Assembly: GCA_003153155.1 (NCBI GenBank)
Contig: PLWV01000018.1
Span: 1-46,147 of the forward strand
Direction: 5' to 3'
From: Gallionella sp.
GTDB taxonomy: Bacteria; Pseudomonadota; Gammaproteobacteria; Burkholderiales; Gallionellaceae
DNA: 46,147 nucleotides
Shown: positions 33,915-41,593 of the stretch, in pieces
Layout: each line of letters begins with the position of its first letter
Position numbering within the stretch: the stretch's first letter is position 1
Notes under the pieces: model-generated
Database searches by the model: none
Seen by the model: only the letters and a program-made list of their open reading frames with translations
What the model was told of the DNA's origin: nothing
Position numbers and translations under genes: made by a program

Positions 33915-34190
33915 AAGCTTCTCCTTTAGGCATAACAGTTATTAAACAGATCCACCGGTCTGTACTATTGAAAATAGCTATGCATGCAGTTCCATGCTAA
34001 GTGCGTGATTCATTGACGGCTCCACAAATTATATCTTTCAGCATACGCATAATAGTACAGACGGATGAAATGTGTATCTTCCGTCTGCACCAAACGATAA
34101 CTCTGAGCCTCGAATGTCTGGTTGTGTTGCAGCCAGTCGTGAAAGTAGCTCCATCATCTCCACAGTCATAACAGTACACTTACCACTTTG
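33915..34190. promoter_or_regulatory. Upstream region of the outer-membrane protein gene
   Basis: 276 bp with a strong ribosome-binding site at its left end and an 8-bp perfect inverted repeat, CAGACGGA (34058-34065) with its complement (34080-34087). The region is AT-rich and holds no recognised gene. The hairpin could be a terminator for transcription entering from the right or a regulatory site. Confidence 0.4.
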
Positions 34191-34449
34191 GGAACACGAT
34201 GAATCAGACAATAGTGGCAACAGTCTGGAAGCGGCACTGTAGAAGACTGTGGTAATTATCTGGCGGCAATTATTCTTAAGCTAACCACACCTTCATCCAA
34301 TTTTCCCCGACATTTTTATGCAACAGTCGTCACAGTTATCGCACCACTGCAACACACTGAAGTTGAGTAATGTTGGCAACCCACGTAAAATCGCCGCACT
34401 CGCGGGTGTAGTTCAATGGTAGAACGGCAGCTTCCCAAGCTGCATACGA
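34191..34449 (+). repeat. Right arm of the 259-bp inverted duplication
   Basis: Exact reverse complement of 32479-32737 as far as I can read. It ends abruptly within the tRNA sequence and is joined to TGGCTAG...TCATCAA, which resembles the tail of the hairpin repeats found near 35.6 and 37.6 kb. Confidence 0.92.
34402..34449 (+). pseudogene. Truncated tRNA-Gly copy (5' 48 nt)
   Basis: Identical to the first 48 bases of the tRNA-Gly(CCC) gene: acceptor 5' strand, D-arm, complete anticodon arm. The variable region is followed by unrelated sequence, so the T-arm is missing. A CCCGCTC at 34458-34464 could re-pair with the 5' GCGGG, but no functional tRNA is expected. Confidence 0.88.
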
Positions 34450-34507
34450 TGGCTAGCTCCCGCTCATCAACTTCATCGCACCTTGTCTAATCTAATTGAG
34501 CGCTAAA

Positions 34508-34717
34508 TTGAAAGTGATTAACGTCAGCATTAACGGCACAACGCGCCAACTTCCCGATTCCACCGGCGTTGCCGCACTCATCGAAGAAATGGGCTTGACC
34601 GGCAAGCGTATTGCATTGGAGCGCAACGGCGAAATCGTGCCGCGCAGTTTGTTTGCCGCGCAACAATTAGCGGATGGCGATAAATTGGAAGTAGTCGTGG
34701 CGGTGGGCGGTGGTTAA
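34508..34717 (+). CDS. thiS: Sulfur carrier protein ThiS
   Basis: A ubiquitin-like sulfur carrier for the thiazole moiety of thiamine. The protein ends in VAVGGG with the required C-terminal Gly-Gly and contains GKRIALERNGEIVPRS, typical of ThiS. There is no ATG: candidate starts are TTG at 34496, TTG at 34508 or GTG at 34514, none with a good Shine-Dalgarno sequence. The right arm of the inverted duplication ends about 60 bp upstream, so the original start and promoter may have been altered by that rearrangement. The stop is followed after 17 bp by thiG. Confidence 0.9.
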   Translation: MKVINVSINGTTRQLPDSTGVAALIEEMGLTGKRIALERNGEIVPRSLFAAQQLADGDKLEVVVAVGGG

Positions 34718-34734
34718 CCAACAGGAATATATAA

Positions 34735-35529
34735 ATGAACGACAAACTGATTATCGCAAGCAAAAGTTATAACTCACGCCTATTGGTTGGCACCGGTAAA
34801 TACAAGGATTTCACCGAGACTAAAGCGGCGGTGGAAACCAGCGGCGCTGAGATCATCACCATCGCGATCCGGCGCAGCAACATCGGCCAGAACCCCAACG
34901 AACCGAGCCTGCTGGAAATCCTGCCGCCATCGAAATACACTCTGCTGCCCAACACCGCCGGTTGCTACTCCGCCGAAGATGCGGTGCGCACCTTGCGTCT
35001 GGCGCGCGAATTATTGGATGGACACAGCCTGGTCAAACTGGAGGTGTTGGGCGATCCGCAATCGCTTTATCCCAATGTGATCGAAACCATCGCTGCCGCC
35101 AAAACGCTGGTGGCCGAAGGCTTCCAGGTGATGGTGTATACCTCGGACGACCCGATCATCGCCAGGCAATTGGAAGATATCGGCTGCGTGGCGATCATGC
35201 CGCTGGCATCACTGATCGGTTCCGGCATGGGCATACTCAACCCGTGGAATCTGCAACTCATCATGGAACGCGTGCAAGTGCCGGTGATCGTGGATGCGGG
35301 TGTCGGCACGGCTTCCGATGCCGCCATTGCGATGGAACTGGGCTGCGACGGCGTGCTGATGAACACTGCGATTGCCGGCGCTCAACAACCCGTATTGATG
35401 GCAAGCGCGATGAAGCAGGCTGTGGAAGCCGGACGGTCCGCCTATCTGGCCGGGCGCATGCCGAAAAAACTTTACAGCGCCAGCCCGAGTTCACCGACGG
35501 CGGGCATCATCAATTCGACTCGCAGTTAA
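34735..35529 (+). CDS. thiG: Thiazole synthase
   Basis: Forms the thiazole phosphate ring of thiamine from 1-deoxyxylulose phosphate, dehydroglycine and ThiS thiocarboxylate. 264 residues, TIM-barrel; the Schiff-base lysine is Lys101 in LVKLEVLGD, and the phosphate-binding loops IGSGMGI and [12 protein letters not shown] are present. AGGAATAT precedes the ATG at 34735. It is in an operon with thiS. Confidence 0.97.
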   Translation: MNDKLIIASKSYNSRLLVGTGKYKDFTETKAAVETSGAEIITIAIRRSNIGQNPNEPSLLEILPPSKYTLLPNTAGCYSAEDAVRTLRLARELLDGHSLVKLEVLGDPQSLYPNVIETIAAAKTLVAEGFQVMVYTSDDPIIARQLEDIGCVAIMPLASLIGSGMGILNPWNLQLIMERVQVPVIVDAGVGTASDAAIAMELGCDGVLMNTAIAGAQQPVLMASAMKQAVEAGRSAYLAGRMPKKLYSASPSSPTAGIINSTRS

Positions 35530-35530
35530 C

Positions 35531-35587
35531 ATTCCCCTCTCCCGCCCTACCGGGCACCCTCTCCCACTCGTGGGAGAGGGGATGGGG
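35531..35587. repeat. CCCTCTCCC-family repeat after thiG
   Basis: Two inverted C-rich/G-rich stretches: CCCCTCTCCC at the left and GGGAGAGGGG at the right around CTCCCACTCGTGGGAG. Same family as the elements in metG and at 31024-31160; here it directly abuts a hairpin repeat of another family (35588-35650). It may serve as the thiG terminator. Confidence 0.7.
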
Positions 35588-35650
35588 ATAACCAGCGATT
35601 TGGCTGGCGTAGTTTGCCAGCCTAGTCGAATGGCTAGTGGTTTCATCAGA
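35588..35650. repeat. Covarying hairpin repeat, copy A
   Basis: ATAACCAG leader, 13-bp stem CGATTTGGCTGGC (35596-35608) with GCCAGCCTAGTCG (35616-35628), seven-base loop, then a conserved tail GAATGGCTAGT..TTTCATCA. Related copies are at 37488-37562, 37585-37645 and 37668-37729. Confidence 0.75.
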
Positions 35651-35674
35651 GGGTCATTCATTTACGCAAACATC

Positions 35675-36370
35675 ATGAGTGAACTACCCGAATCCGACCT
35701 CCGCAAACGCCACATCCGCAGCTTCGTGTTGCGCCAAGGTCGTGTCACTCCTGCACAACAACGCGCGTGCGACACACTGCTGCCGCGCTTCGGCATTCAA
35801 TACGCCGCGCAGAAATTGGACCTTGCGCAAGCCTTCGGACGCGGCGCGCCCATGATTCTGGAAATTGGTTTTGGCATGGGCGACAGCACCGCGGTCATCG
35901 CTCTCGCCCATCCGGAAAATGACTACCTGGCACTCGAGGTGCACACGCCGGGCGTGGGCAATCTGCTCAAGCTGATAGATGCGCAACAGATCAGCAACAT
36001 TCGCATCATCCGGCACGATGCTGTGGAAGTATTGCGCGACATGCTAGTCGCGGAGACGCTGGACGGCGTGCACATTTTCTTCCCTGATCCATGGCATAAA
36101 GCCCGCCACAACAAACGCCGATTGATTCAAGCCCCGTTCATCGCGCAACTGGTGCAGAAACTCAAACCCGGCGGTTATATCCATGTCGCCACCGATTGGC
36201 AGGATTATGCTGAACAAGTATTAGCTGTATTGAGTGCGGAGCCGTTGCTGGAAAACACGGCGGCAGATTACGCGCCGCGCCCCGCTTATCGCCCGCTCAC
36301 CAAGTTCGAGCAGCGCGGGATTCGCCTCGGGCACGGGGTGTGGGACTTGGTGTTTCGGCGCAAGGAATAA
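35675..36370 (+). CDS. trmB: tRNA (guanine-N7-)-methyltransferase
   Basis: Methylates G46 of tRNAs using SAM. 231 residues from the ATG at 35675; signatures are the SAM site [11 protein letters not shown] and [16 protein letters not shown]. The frame extends upstream through the hairpin repeat to 35570 ([10 protein letters not shown]...), but that part is translated repeat and is not believed to be used. It closes the thiS-thiG-trmB group, an order seen in other betaproteobacteria. Confidence 0.96.
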   Translation: MSELPESDLRKRHIRSFVLRQGRVTPAQQRACDTLLPRFGIQYAAQKLDLAQAFGRGAPMILEIGFGMGDSTAVIALAHPENDYLALEVHTPGVGNLLKLIDAQQISNIRIIRHDAVEVLRDMLVAETLDGVHIFFPDPWHKARHNKRRLIQAPFIAQLVQKLKPGGYIHVATDWQDYAEQVLAVLSAEPLLENTAADYAPRPAYRPLTKFEQRGIRLGHGVWDLVFRRKE

Positions 36371-36401
36371 CCAGAGGGAACCCAGAGGCGTCCGGAATGA
36401 A

Positions 36402-37448
36402 TCAAACGCCATTGAATTCCGAATTGGGAACGCGATTCAACAGCGTGGTGACCATCTCAGCGGCAGGAATATTCTCGTAAAGAATGCGATAAACGGCTTC
36501 ACAAATCGGCATTGCAACGCCCAGGCGTTGTGCGAGATGATGCACTTCCCGCACCGTGTAAACGCCCTCGGCAACATGCCCGAGCCTGCGCAATATCTCC
36601 GGCAAATCGTGCTGCTGCACCAATAGCAAACCGACCTGACGATTCCGCGACAAATCGCCGGTACAGGTGAGAATCAAATCGCCCAACCCGGAAAGACCAC
36701 TCAAGGTTTCTGAACGCCCGCCGAGCTTCAAGCCGAGCCGGGTGATCTCGGCCAGACCGCGTGTCAGCAAGGCGGCGCGCGCGTTAAGGCCCAACCCCAT
36801 CCCGTCGCAAATGCCGGCAGCAATCGCCATCACATTTTTCACCGCTCCGCCGACTTCCACCCCCACCATGTCGTTGCTTGCGTAGATGCGCAAGTATGCG
36901 TGGTGAAGTGCCTGCGCCGTGCTGCGCGCAAACTCCTCGTCAGCGGAAGCGAGTGTCAATGCGGTTGGAAAGCCACGCGCGACTTCTTGCGCGAAACTGG
37001 GTCCGGACAACACGCCGTATTGAAATCCTTCAGGCAACACTTCGGCAGCGACTTGATGCGGTAATTTTGCGGTCTCCGCCTCGAAACCCTTGCACACCCA
37101 CACCACGCCGAAGCCTGCCCTGACCCTTCGACTGCGCTCAGGACTAAAGGCCTTGTCGAACGGGCGGAGCGGCAATTGCACCAGCTGATGCAAAGTCGGG
37201 CGCAATGCGGCGGTTGGGACGGCGATAATTACCAATTCGGCAGCCGCCAATGCGGCGGAGAAATCCGCGCTTAATTTGACATTGGCAGGCAGCAAAATAT
37301 CAGGAAGGTAATGCTGGTTGTAACGTGTGACTCGCATCGCTTCGATTTGCGCAGCATCGCGTGCCCACAGCGTAACGCGATGGCTGGCCGCCAGACTGAT
37401 GGCAAGTGCGGTTCCCCATGCTCCCGCGCCGATAATGGTAATGTTCAT
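36402..37448 (-). CDS. gpsA: Glycerol-3-phosphate dehydrogenase [NAD(P)+]
   Basis: Makes sn-glycerol 3-phosphate for phospholipid synthesis. 348 residues; the dinucleotide motif GAGAWGTALA is at 7-16, the catalytic-lysine segment GGAVKNVMAIAAGI follows, and CKGFE is conserved. About 18 residues (PFDKAFSPERSRRVRA region, near 96-112) are encoded by a palindromic repeat inserted just before GVVWVCKGFE; without it the length would be about 330, the family norm. It is downstream of the SH3 gene across a 349-bp repeat array. No strong ribosome-binding site precedes the ATG. Confidence 0.95.
   Translation of the reverse strand: MNITIIGAGAWGTALAISLAASHRVTLWARDAAQIEAMRVTRYNQHYLPDILLPANVKLSADFSAALAAAELVIIAVPTAALRPTLHQLVQLPLRPFDKAFSPERSRRVRAGFGVVWVCKGFEAETAKLPHQVAAEVLPEGFQYGVLSGPSFAQEVARGFPTALTLASADEEFARSTAQALHHAYLRIYASNDMVGVEVGGAVKNVMAIAAGICDGMGLGLNARAALLTRGLAEITRLGLKLGGRSETLSGLSGLGDLILTCTGDLSRNRQVGLLLVQQHDLPEILRRLGHVAEGVYTVREVHHLAQRLGVAMPICEAVYRILYENIPAAEMVTTLLNRVPNSEFNGV
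37124..37164. repeat. In-frame palindromic repeat inside gpsA
   Basis: A 41-bp element, CCCTTCGACTGCGCTCAGGA at its left end and GTCGAACGGG at its right, with complementary ends. The same CTTCGAC...CTCAGGA words occur in the intergenic element at 30901-30938, and the design matches the dnaE element at 28938-28998. Confidence 0.8.
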
Positions 37449-37797
37449 TTATTCAATCAAAAATATAAGCGTGATTACCCATAGGGCATAACCAGCGACT
37501 TGGCTGTCGTTAACCAGCGGCTTATGTCACCGTATTTTGGGGACTTAGCCGAATGGCTATGCAAAGTCTTTCGGGTGCCCGGCCATAACCAGCCACTTGG
37601 CTGTCGTTCTTTGACAGCCTAATGGAATGGCTAGTAGTTCCATCAAAAGTTCTTCGGTTGATAGCCTATAACCAACCACTTGGCTGTAGTCTTTTGACAG
37701 CCTAGTGGAATGGCTAGTAGTTTCATCAGTCAGATGGCTAGTTGTTCTATCAGTAGTTTCATCAGAAGACAGATTTTGTCTGAATCCTGAATTCTGT
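37449..37797. repeat. Array of covarying hairpin repeats between gpsA and the SH3 gene
   Basis: Copies: a partial (37488-37510) followed by a degenerate one (37511-37562), copy C (37585-37645; stem 37593-37605 with 37613-37625) and copy D (37668-37729; stem 37676-37687 with 37697-37708), then two tail fragments (37729-37767). Consensus: ATAACCAGCC leader, 12-13-bp stem, 7-9-base loop, tail GGAATGGCTAGTAG then TTTCATCA. Relative to copy A, stem pairs change on both sides together (G-C to C-G, G-C to T-A). Open frames across the array are translated repeats, not genes. Confidence 0.8.
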
Positions 37798-38250
37798 TTA
37801 CCCGCCCCATACCTCGGTGCTACGCACATACCCCATATTTCCGTCTTGATGGCGCACCTTGATCCAGCCTGTGCCGGTTGATTCAATGCGTTCCAGTGCC
37901 ACTTGTCGGCGCACCTGAAACAATCGCGGCGAACCAGAATCGGGCTCTGCGCGTACATCCAGCAGCAGCAATAGTGCGAACACATAACGTTTGTTGCTCA
38001 ACACGCGCTTTTCCACCCAATACAAGCCGCCGGAACGGTCACGCACCTTAACCCAGCTGTCCAGCGTGATGATTTGCTCGAAAGGCATATAACGATTCAC
38101 CACGAATAGCTTTTTCGCCTTGATCGAAGGCGCGTCATAAAGTATCGCGTTGCTCTCGCTCACTGACACATACTCCACCGCATGACCCACACTCGCACCA
38201 AAAAGCAGCACAAGCAGAGCAACCCAACGCGTGGAACCAAGCGATTTCAT
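37798..38250 (-). CDS. Secreted bacterial SH3-domain protein
   Basis: 150 residues from the ATG at 38250. A signal peptide (WVALLVLLFGASVGHA, cleaved before VEYVSV) precedes two SH3b-like units: EYVSVSESNAILYDAPSIKA with DSWVKVRDRSGGLYWVEKR, then LFQVRRQVALERI with TGWIKVRHQDGNMGYVR. Such domains bind cell-wall peptides or other periplasmic ligands. It starts 10 bp after secB stops, so it is probably in the grxC-secB transcript. The exact target is unknown. Confidence 0.85.
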   Translation of the reverse strand: MKSLGSTRWVALLVLLFGASVGHAVEYVSVSESNAILYDAPSIKAKKLFVVNRYMPFEQIITLDSWVKVRDRSGGLYWVEKRVLSNKRYVFALLLLLDVRAEPDSGSPRLFQVRRQVALERIESTGTGWIKVRHQDGNMGYVRSTEVWGG

Positions 38251-38260
38251 TAGTTGCCCA

Positions 38261-38731
38261 TTAGTGAGTAGTTGTTGATGAGGCGGCCTGTGCCTGTTGC
38301 TGCTTCTGTTGCTGGTAGAGCGCATCGAAGTTTATCGGGTTCAGCAGCACCGGCGCAAAACCGCCACGCACCGCCACATCAGAAACAACCTCGCGCAAAT
38401 ACGGGAACAAAATGTTCGGGCACATCACCGCCAGAATTGGCTCCAATTCATCGGTCGGCACATTGCGTATCTGGAAAATGCCCGCCTGCTTAACCTCGAT
38501 CAGGAACATTATCTTTTCGCCGATCTTGGCAGTAACAGTAGCCGTCACTACCACCTCAAACACGCCTTCTTCAACAGAACCGGCCTGGGTGTGCAACTGA
38601 ATATCGACTTGCGGATTGTCTCGCCCCATAAAAATTTTCGGCGCGTGCGGGATTTCCAGCGAAAGATCTTTCACATAGATTTTGTCCATATTGAATATGG
38701 GCTGCTTATTCTCTTGTGCTGCTCCGGTCAT
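38261..38731 (-). CDS. secB: Protein-export chaperone SecB
   Basis: 156 residues. Cytosolic tetrameric chaperone that holds pre-secretory proteins for SecA. Family segments are clear: IYVKDLSLEIPHAP near the N-terminus and CPNILFPYLREVVSDVAVRGGF. It ends in a Gln/Ala/Ser/Thr-rich tail. It lies between grxC and the SH3 gene, an order common in betaproteobacteria. Confidence 0.97.
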   Translation of the reverse strand: MTGAAQENKQPIFNMDKIYVKDLSLEIPHAPKIFMGRDNPQVDIQLHTQAGSVEEGVFEVVVTATVTAKIGEKIMFLIEVKQAGIFQIRNVPTDELEPILAVMCPNILFPYLREVVSDVAVRGGFAPVLLNPINFDALYQQQKQQQAQAASSTTTH

Positions 38732-38752
38732 GTTGCTTCCCTTAAAATACTA

Positions 38753-39022
38753 TTACTGAAATTCGGATTTTGCCAAAAGCTCGTCCAGTCCACCGGCGTG
38801 ATTGAGTGATGCAAGATCATCATAGCCGCCGACATATACACCGTTGATATAAATTTGCGGTACGGTGCGCCGTCCGGTTTTTTCCATCATCGCGACGCGC
38901 AATTCAGGTTGTAAATCGACACGTATCTTCTCAATCTCCTGCACACCTTTGCGCTTCAGCAACTGCTCGGCACGAACGCAATAAGGACACACGGCAGTGC
39001 TATACATCAATACTTTTGCCAT
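38753..39022 (-). CDS. grxC: Glutaredoxin 3
   Basis: 89-residue thioredoxin-fold protein with the active-site pair Cys12-Pro-Tyr-Cys15, the cis-proline motif TVPQIYING and the glutathione-binding GGYDDL. It reduces disulfides and mixed disulfides with glutathione. It starts 2 bp after the rhodanese gene stops, so the two are co-translated. Confidence 0.96.
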   Translation of the reverse strand: MAKVLMYSTAVCPYCVRAEQLLKRKGVQEIEKIRVDLQPELRVAMMEKTGRRTVPQIYINGVYVGGYDDLASLNHAGGLDELLAKSEFQ

Positions 39023-39024
39023 GC

Positions 39025-39441
39025 CTATTTTTCCAGTGGCAAATTGTTTTTTTGCCAGGCCTGCACACCGCCCGCCAAATTGTAAACTTGGGCAAAACCT
39101 TGCTTACCCAACAGAAAACAAGCCGTACCGGAGCGATTGCCACTGCGACACACCACCACGATGGGCTGATCCTTGTGCTTTTCCAGTTCTCCCATGCGCT
39201 CTTTAAGCTTGCCCAAGGGAATCAATCTGGAATTCAAAACATGCCCGGCGTCGTATTCGCTCGGCTCGCGCACATCCAATACGATGGCATTCTTGTGATT
39301 GATGAGTTGCAACGCAGCCGCTGAATTCACTTCCTTTATACCGCGAAAGCGATTACCAAACAACGACCACAACAGCATGATGCCGCTAAACACGGCGATA
39401 AAAATAGGGAGGATATTATTACTGACGAACTGCACGGGCAT
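39025..39441 (-). CDS. Membrane-anchored rhodanese-like protein
   Basis: 138 residues: one N-terminal membrane helix (about 8-28) and a rhodanese domain with Cys98 in the active-site loop VVVCRSGNRSGTA; LDVREPSEYDAGHV and NLAGGVQAW complete the signature. It probably transfers sulfane sulfur to a thiol acceptor; the substrate is unknown. The start overlaps the end of the upstream membrane protein gene by 23 bp. The neighbouring glutaredoxin suggests a thiol-redox setting. Confidence 0.92.
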   Translation of the reverse strand: MPVQFVSNNILPIFIAVFSGIMLLWSLFGNRFRGIKEVNSAAALQLINHKNAIVLDVREPSEYDAGHVLNSRLIPLGKLKERMGELEKHKDQPIVVVCRSGNRSGTACFLLGKQGFAQVYNLAGGVQAWQKNNLPLEK

Positions 39442-41374
39442 GCTCCTGTTCTTTTTGGGCAGCGAATTCTAACAGAGCCGAAAAATGCGCGGGGTCTTTC
39501 TCCGCCAAACTCACTAGCAGTTGATGCGCATTGACATTGTCCGGATACGACCAAATGGCCTGCTCCAATAGCTGTTTAGCCTGCGCCAACTGGCCGTCCT
39601 GTGCCAGAAAAAATGCTTGCCGGTAAACCACCGGGGCAATTGGCGCAAAGTGCATTACATTGGAGCCCAGAGCGAGCTTTTGTTTGATGCTATCAGCATT
39701 CACCTCAGTGTCTAAGAGGATATACAATTCGGCATAAGGCGATAGCAGCGACCCACCATGCACCGCAACCAAGCCATCACGGGTGCGCTGAATGGCTTCG
39801 GCGACATTGCCGGAAACAGGGCGTATCGCCAAGATATCTTTCAGTTGCTGATAACCGCTGCGCAACTGTATCAGCAATAGCAAGCCCAACAGCAAAATCA
39901 TCACCAACGAAAGCCGCCCGACATTACGCAACTCCAGGCGGTAACGTGTTTCGTCGAATGCGCCCAGCAGAATCGCTGCGATTGCCACGAAGTAGGCGTA
40001 CCACAATGGATACTCGAGCAGGCTGTGGATGGCCAGCACGCCCAACACGGCATAACCCCACCAATGCGCCGCACTCAGCGTCGCACGGCTCTGACAATTC
40101 TCCATCGAGCTTGCTCGATCTGGTGCCGGAACAAAAGTTTTTCGTGTGGAGATTGCGTGCCTTTGGTATAGACCATAAAACCAAATTCCCAGCGATCCAA
40201 ACAACGCCAACAATCCACCGATACCCGCTTCCGCAGCGAGCTGGAAAATCAGGTTGTGCGCATTGTTGAAAAGACCGGAAATACTGTTTGGTCGCAACTC
40301 CGGCATCAACTGGAAATGATGCCAGGCGAATTGCCCGAAGCCTACCCCCAGCCAAGGCGATTGCATTAACATCAGCCACGCCTCGTGCCACATGTAGAAT
40401 TTGACCCAAATTGTGGATCCGTCATTACTCAACAATTCACTATATAGCCGCTGCACGGTGTTGGTGCTGCTGTCTGCTCCCGCCATGAAGGGCAGTTGCA
40501 CGACCAAATGCATCAGTCCAAACCCCGCAATCAATGACAAGCTATAATTTAACAGTGGTCGCAACGCCGCATCCCGCCGCGCCCCCCACCATGCCAAACC
40601 ACTCATCATCAGCAAATACAGCCACGAGCTGCGCGAACCGCTCAGCGTCATCACGAACAGCAATAACGCAGCCAGTACCACCACATAGACCGCCTTCAGC
40701 TTGCCTTGTTGAAACAGCAAGCCCAGCGAAATCAAACCCATCGCAATGTAATTGGCAAAGTGATTGTGTTGCGCGATATTGCCGTATAAAAAGGACGATA
40801 TTTTTGCCGTAATCACCGGGTCCAGCAGCGTGTGCCAATGGAAATGTTGCAGCACACCGATCACCGCGCTGAGTGCCGCGCCGATCAACAGAAAAATTGC
40901 CAGCACCTGTGCCAGTCTTGTCAGGCCGAAGCAATCGCGCAACCTGGCCCCAAGCACCATCAGTAATGCCGCGAACAGAAAATACATGACATACAGCAAT
41001 GCCTGATCGAAATAGGCCACCTTACTCAAAACCAATTGCAACAGCACCACGGCGATCAACGCGGCAGGCAATTGCGCGATACGCGGAATTTCAGGTTTCT
41101 GCCAGAATTCGCGCGCAATCAAAAGAGTAAGTGCGAGCAAGCCCAGCATGGCACTCCACCATTCCTGATCAAACGATGTCAGCGGATTTTCATGGCGGTA
41201 ATGCAGAAAGGGCAAAACCCACATCAGTCCAACCAAGGTCAAACTGATGTGGGCCCACTTAATATCGGACAGCCGGATTGACTGCAGCGGATTCTGTGCC
41301 AACTCCACACCCGACTTGTCGGGTAGTGGATTGCCTGCCTTTGGTATTAGCACGAACCGTTTTTGATGCCGCAT
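39419..41374 (-). CDS. O-antigen ligase / PglL-like oligosaccharyltransferase
   Basis: 651 residues with about twelve membrane helices and a large periplasmic loop carrying the Wzy_C-type motif HNLIFQLAAEAGIGG (about residues 350-375). The C-terminal 130 residues are soluble and TPR-like, as in pilin-glycosylating PglL/TfpO proteins. It probably moves lipid-linked glycan onto a protein or lipid A; the acceptor is not evident. A hydrophilic stretch RKTFVPAPDRASSMENCQ, about residues 405-425, encoded around the palindrome ATCGAGCTTGCTCGAT (40104-40119), looks like an in-frame repeat insertion. The gene overlaps both its neighbours. Confidence 0.82.
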   Translation of the reverse strand: MRHQKRFVLIPKAGNPLPDKSGVELAQNPLQSIRLSDIKWAHISLTLVGLMWVLPFLHYRHENPLTSFDQEWWSAMLGLLALTLLIAREFWQKPEIPRIAQLPAALIAVVLLQLVLSKVAYFDQALLYVMYFLFAALLMVLGARLRDCFGLTRLAQVLAIFLLIGAALSAVIGVLQHFHWHTLLDPVITAKISSFLYGNIAQHNHFANYIAMGLISLGLLFQQGKLKAVYVVVLAALLLFVMTLSGSRSSWLYLLMMSGLAWWGARRDAALRPLLNYSLSLIAGFGLMHLVVQLPFMAGADSSTNTVQRLYSELLSNDGSTIWVKFYMWHEAWLMLMQSPWLGVGFGQFAWHHFQLMPELRPNSISGLFNNAHNLIFQLAAEAGIGGLLALFGSLGIWFYGLYQRHAISTRKTFVPAPDRASSMENCQSRATLSAAHWWGYAVLGVLAIHSLLEYPLWYAYFVAIAAILLGAFDETRYRLELRNVGRLSLVMILLLGLLLLIQLRSGYQQLKDILAIRPVSGNVAEAIQRTRDGLVAVHGGSLLSPYAELYILLDTEVNADSIKQKLALGSNVMHFAPIAPVVYRQAFFLAQDGQLAQAKQLLEQAIWSYPDNVNAHQLLVSLAEKDPAHFSALLEFAAQKEQEHARAVRQ

Positions 41375-41559
41375 TTTGCGAGAATATTATTCAGCGGACA
41401 TAATTTGGTAAAGCCGCTTTGGAACAGATTCAGGCCAACGAAGGCGGTGAGGAATAAAAAGTATTTGCTTGCAAATATTGGGCTGGCTTCTATTCCCAGC
41501 GCCAACGACAGCAAAATAAAAGAACCGGCGACGATACGAACAATGCGTTCTGCGTGCAT
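41347..41559 (-). CDS. DUF2892 (YgaP-type) membrane protein
   Basis: 70 residues with two membrane helices and the family pattern RIVRIVAGSFILLSLALG...GLNLFQSGFTKLCPLNNILAK. The conserved FTKxCP motif near the C-terminus may bind a metal or polysulfide in related proteins; this is not established. It lies between the RND pump gene and the ligase-like gene and overlaps the latter by 28 bp. Confidence 0.9.
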   Translation of the reverse strand: MHAERIVRIVAGSFILLSLALGIEASPIFASKYFLFLTAFVGLNLFQSGFTKLCPLNNILAKCGIKNGSC

Positions 41560-41593
41560 GCTTTGAAGCTCCTCTAGTTGAATGAAACTGATT

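Noticed and set aside
32453..34449. Integrative element with att sites at the tRNA
   Set aside because: The duplicated part is the tRNA 5' half in inverted orientation and no integrase gene is present, so a classical tRNA-targeted island is not supported.
34402..34464. Second functional tRNA-Gly
   Set aside because: The T-arm and the 3' acceptor strand are missing; only a chance CCCGCTC could pair with the 5' end.
37488..37767. CRISPR-like array
   Set aside because: Copies are unevenly spaced, diverged and form long hairpins; no regular spacers and no cas genes are present.
37557..37985. 142-aa minus-strand protein over the repeat array
   Set aside because: Its sequence is the translation of successive hairpin repeats and runs into the SH3 gene in another frame.
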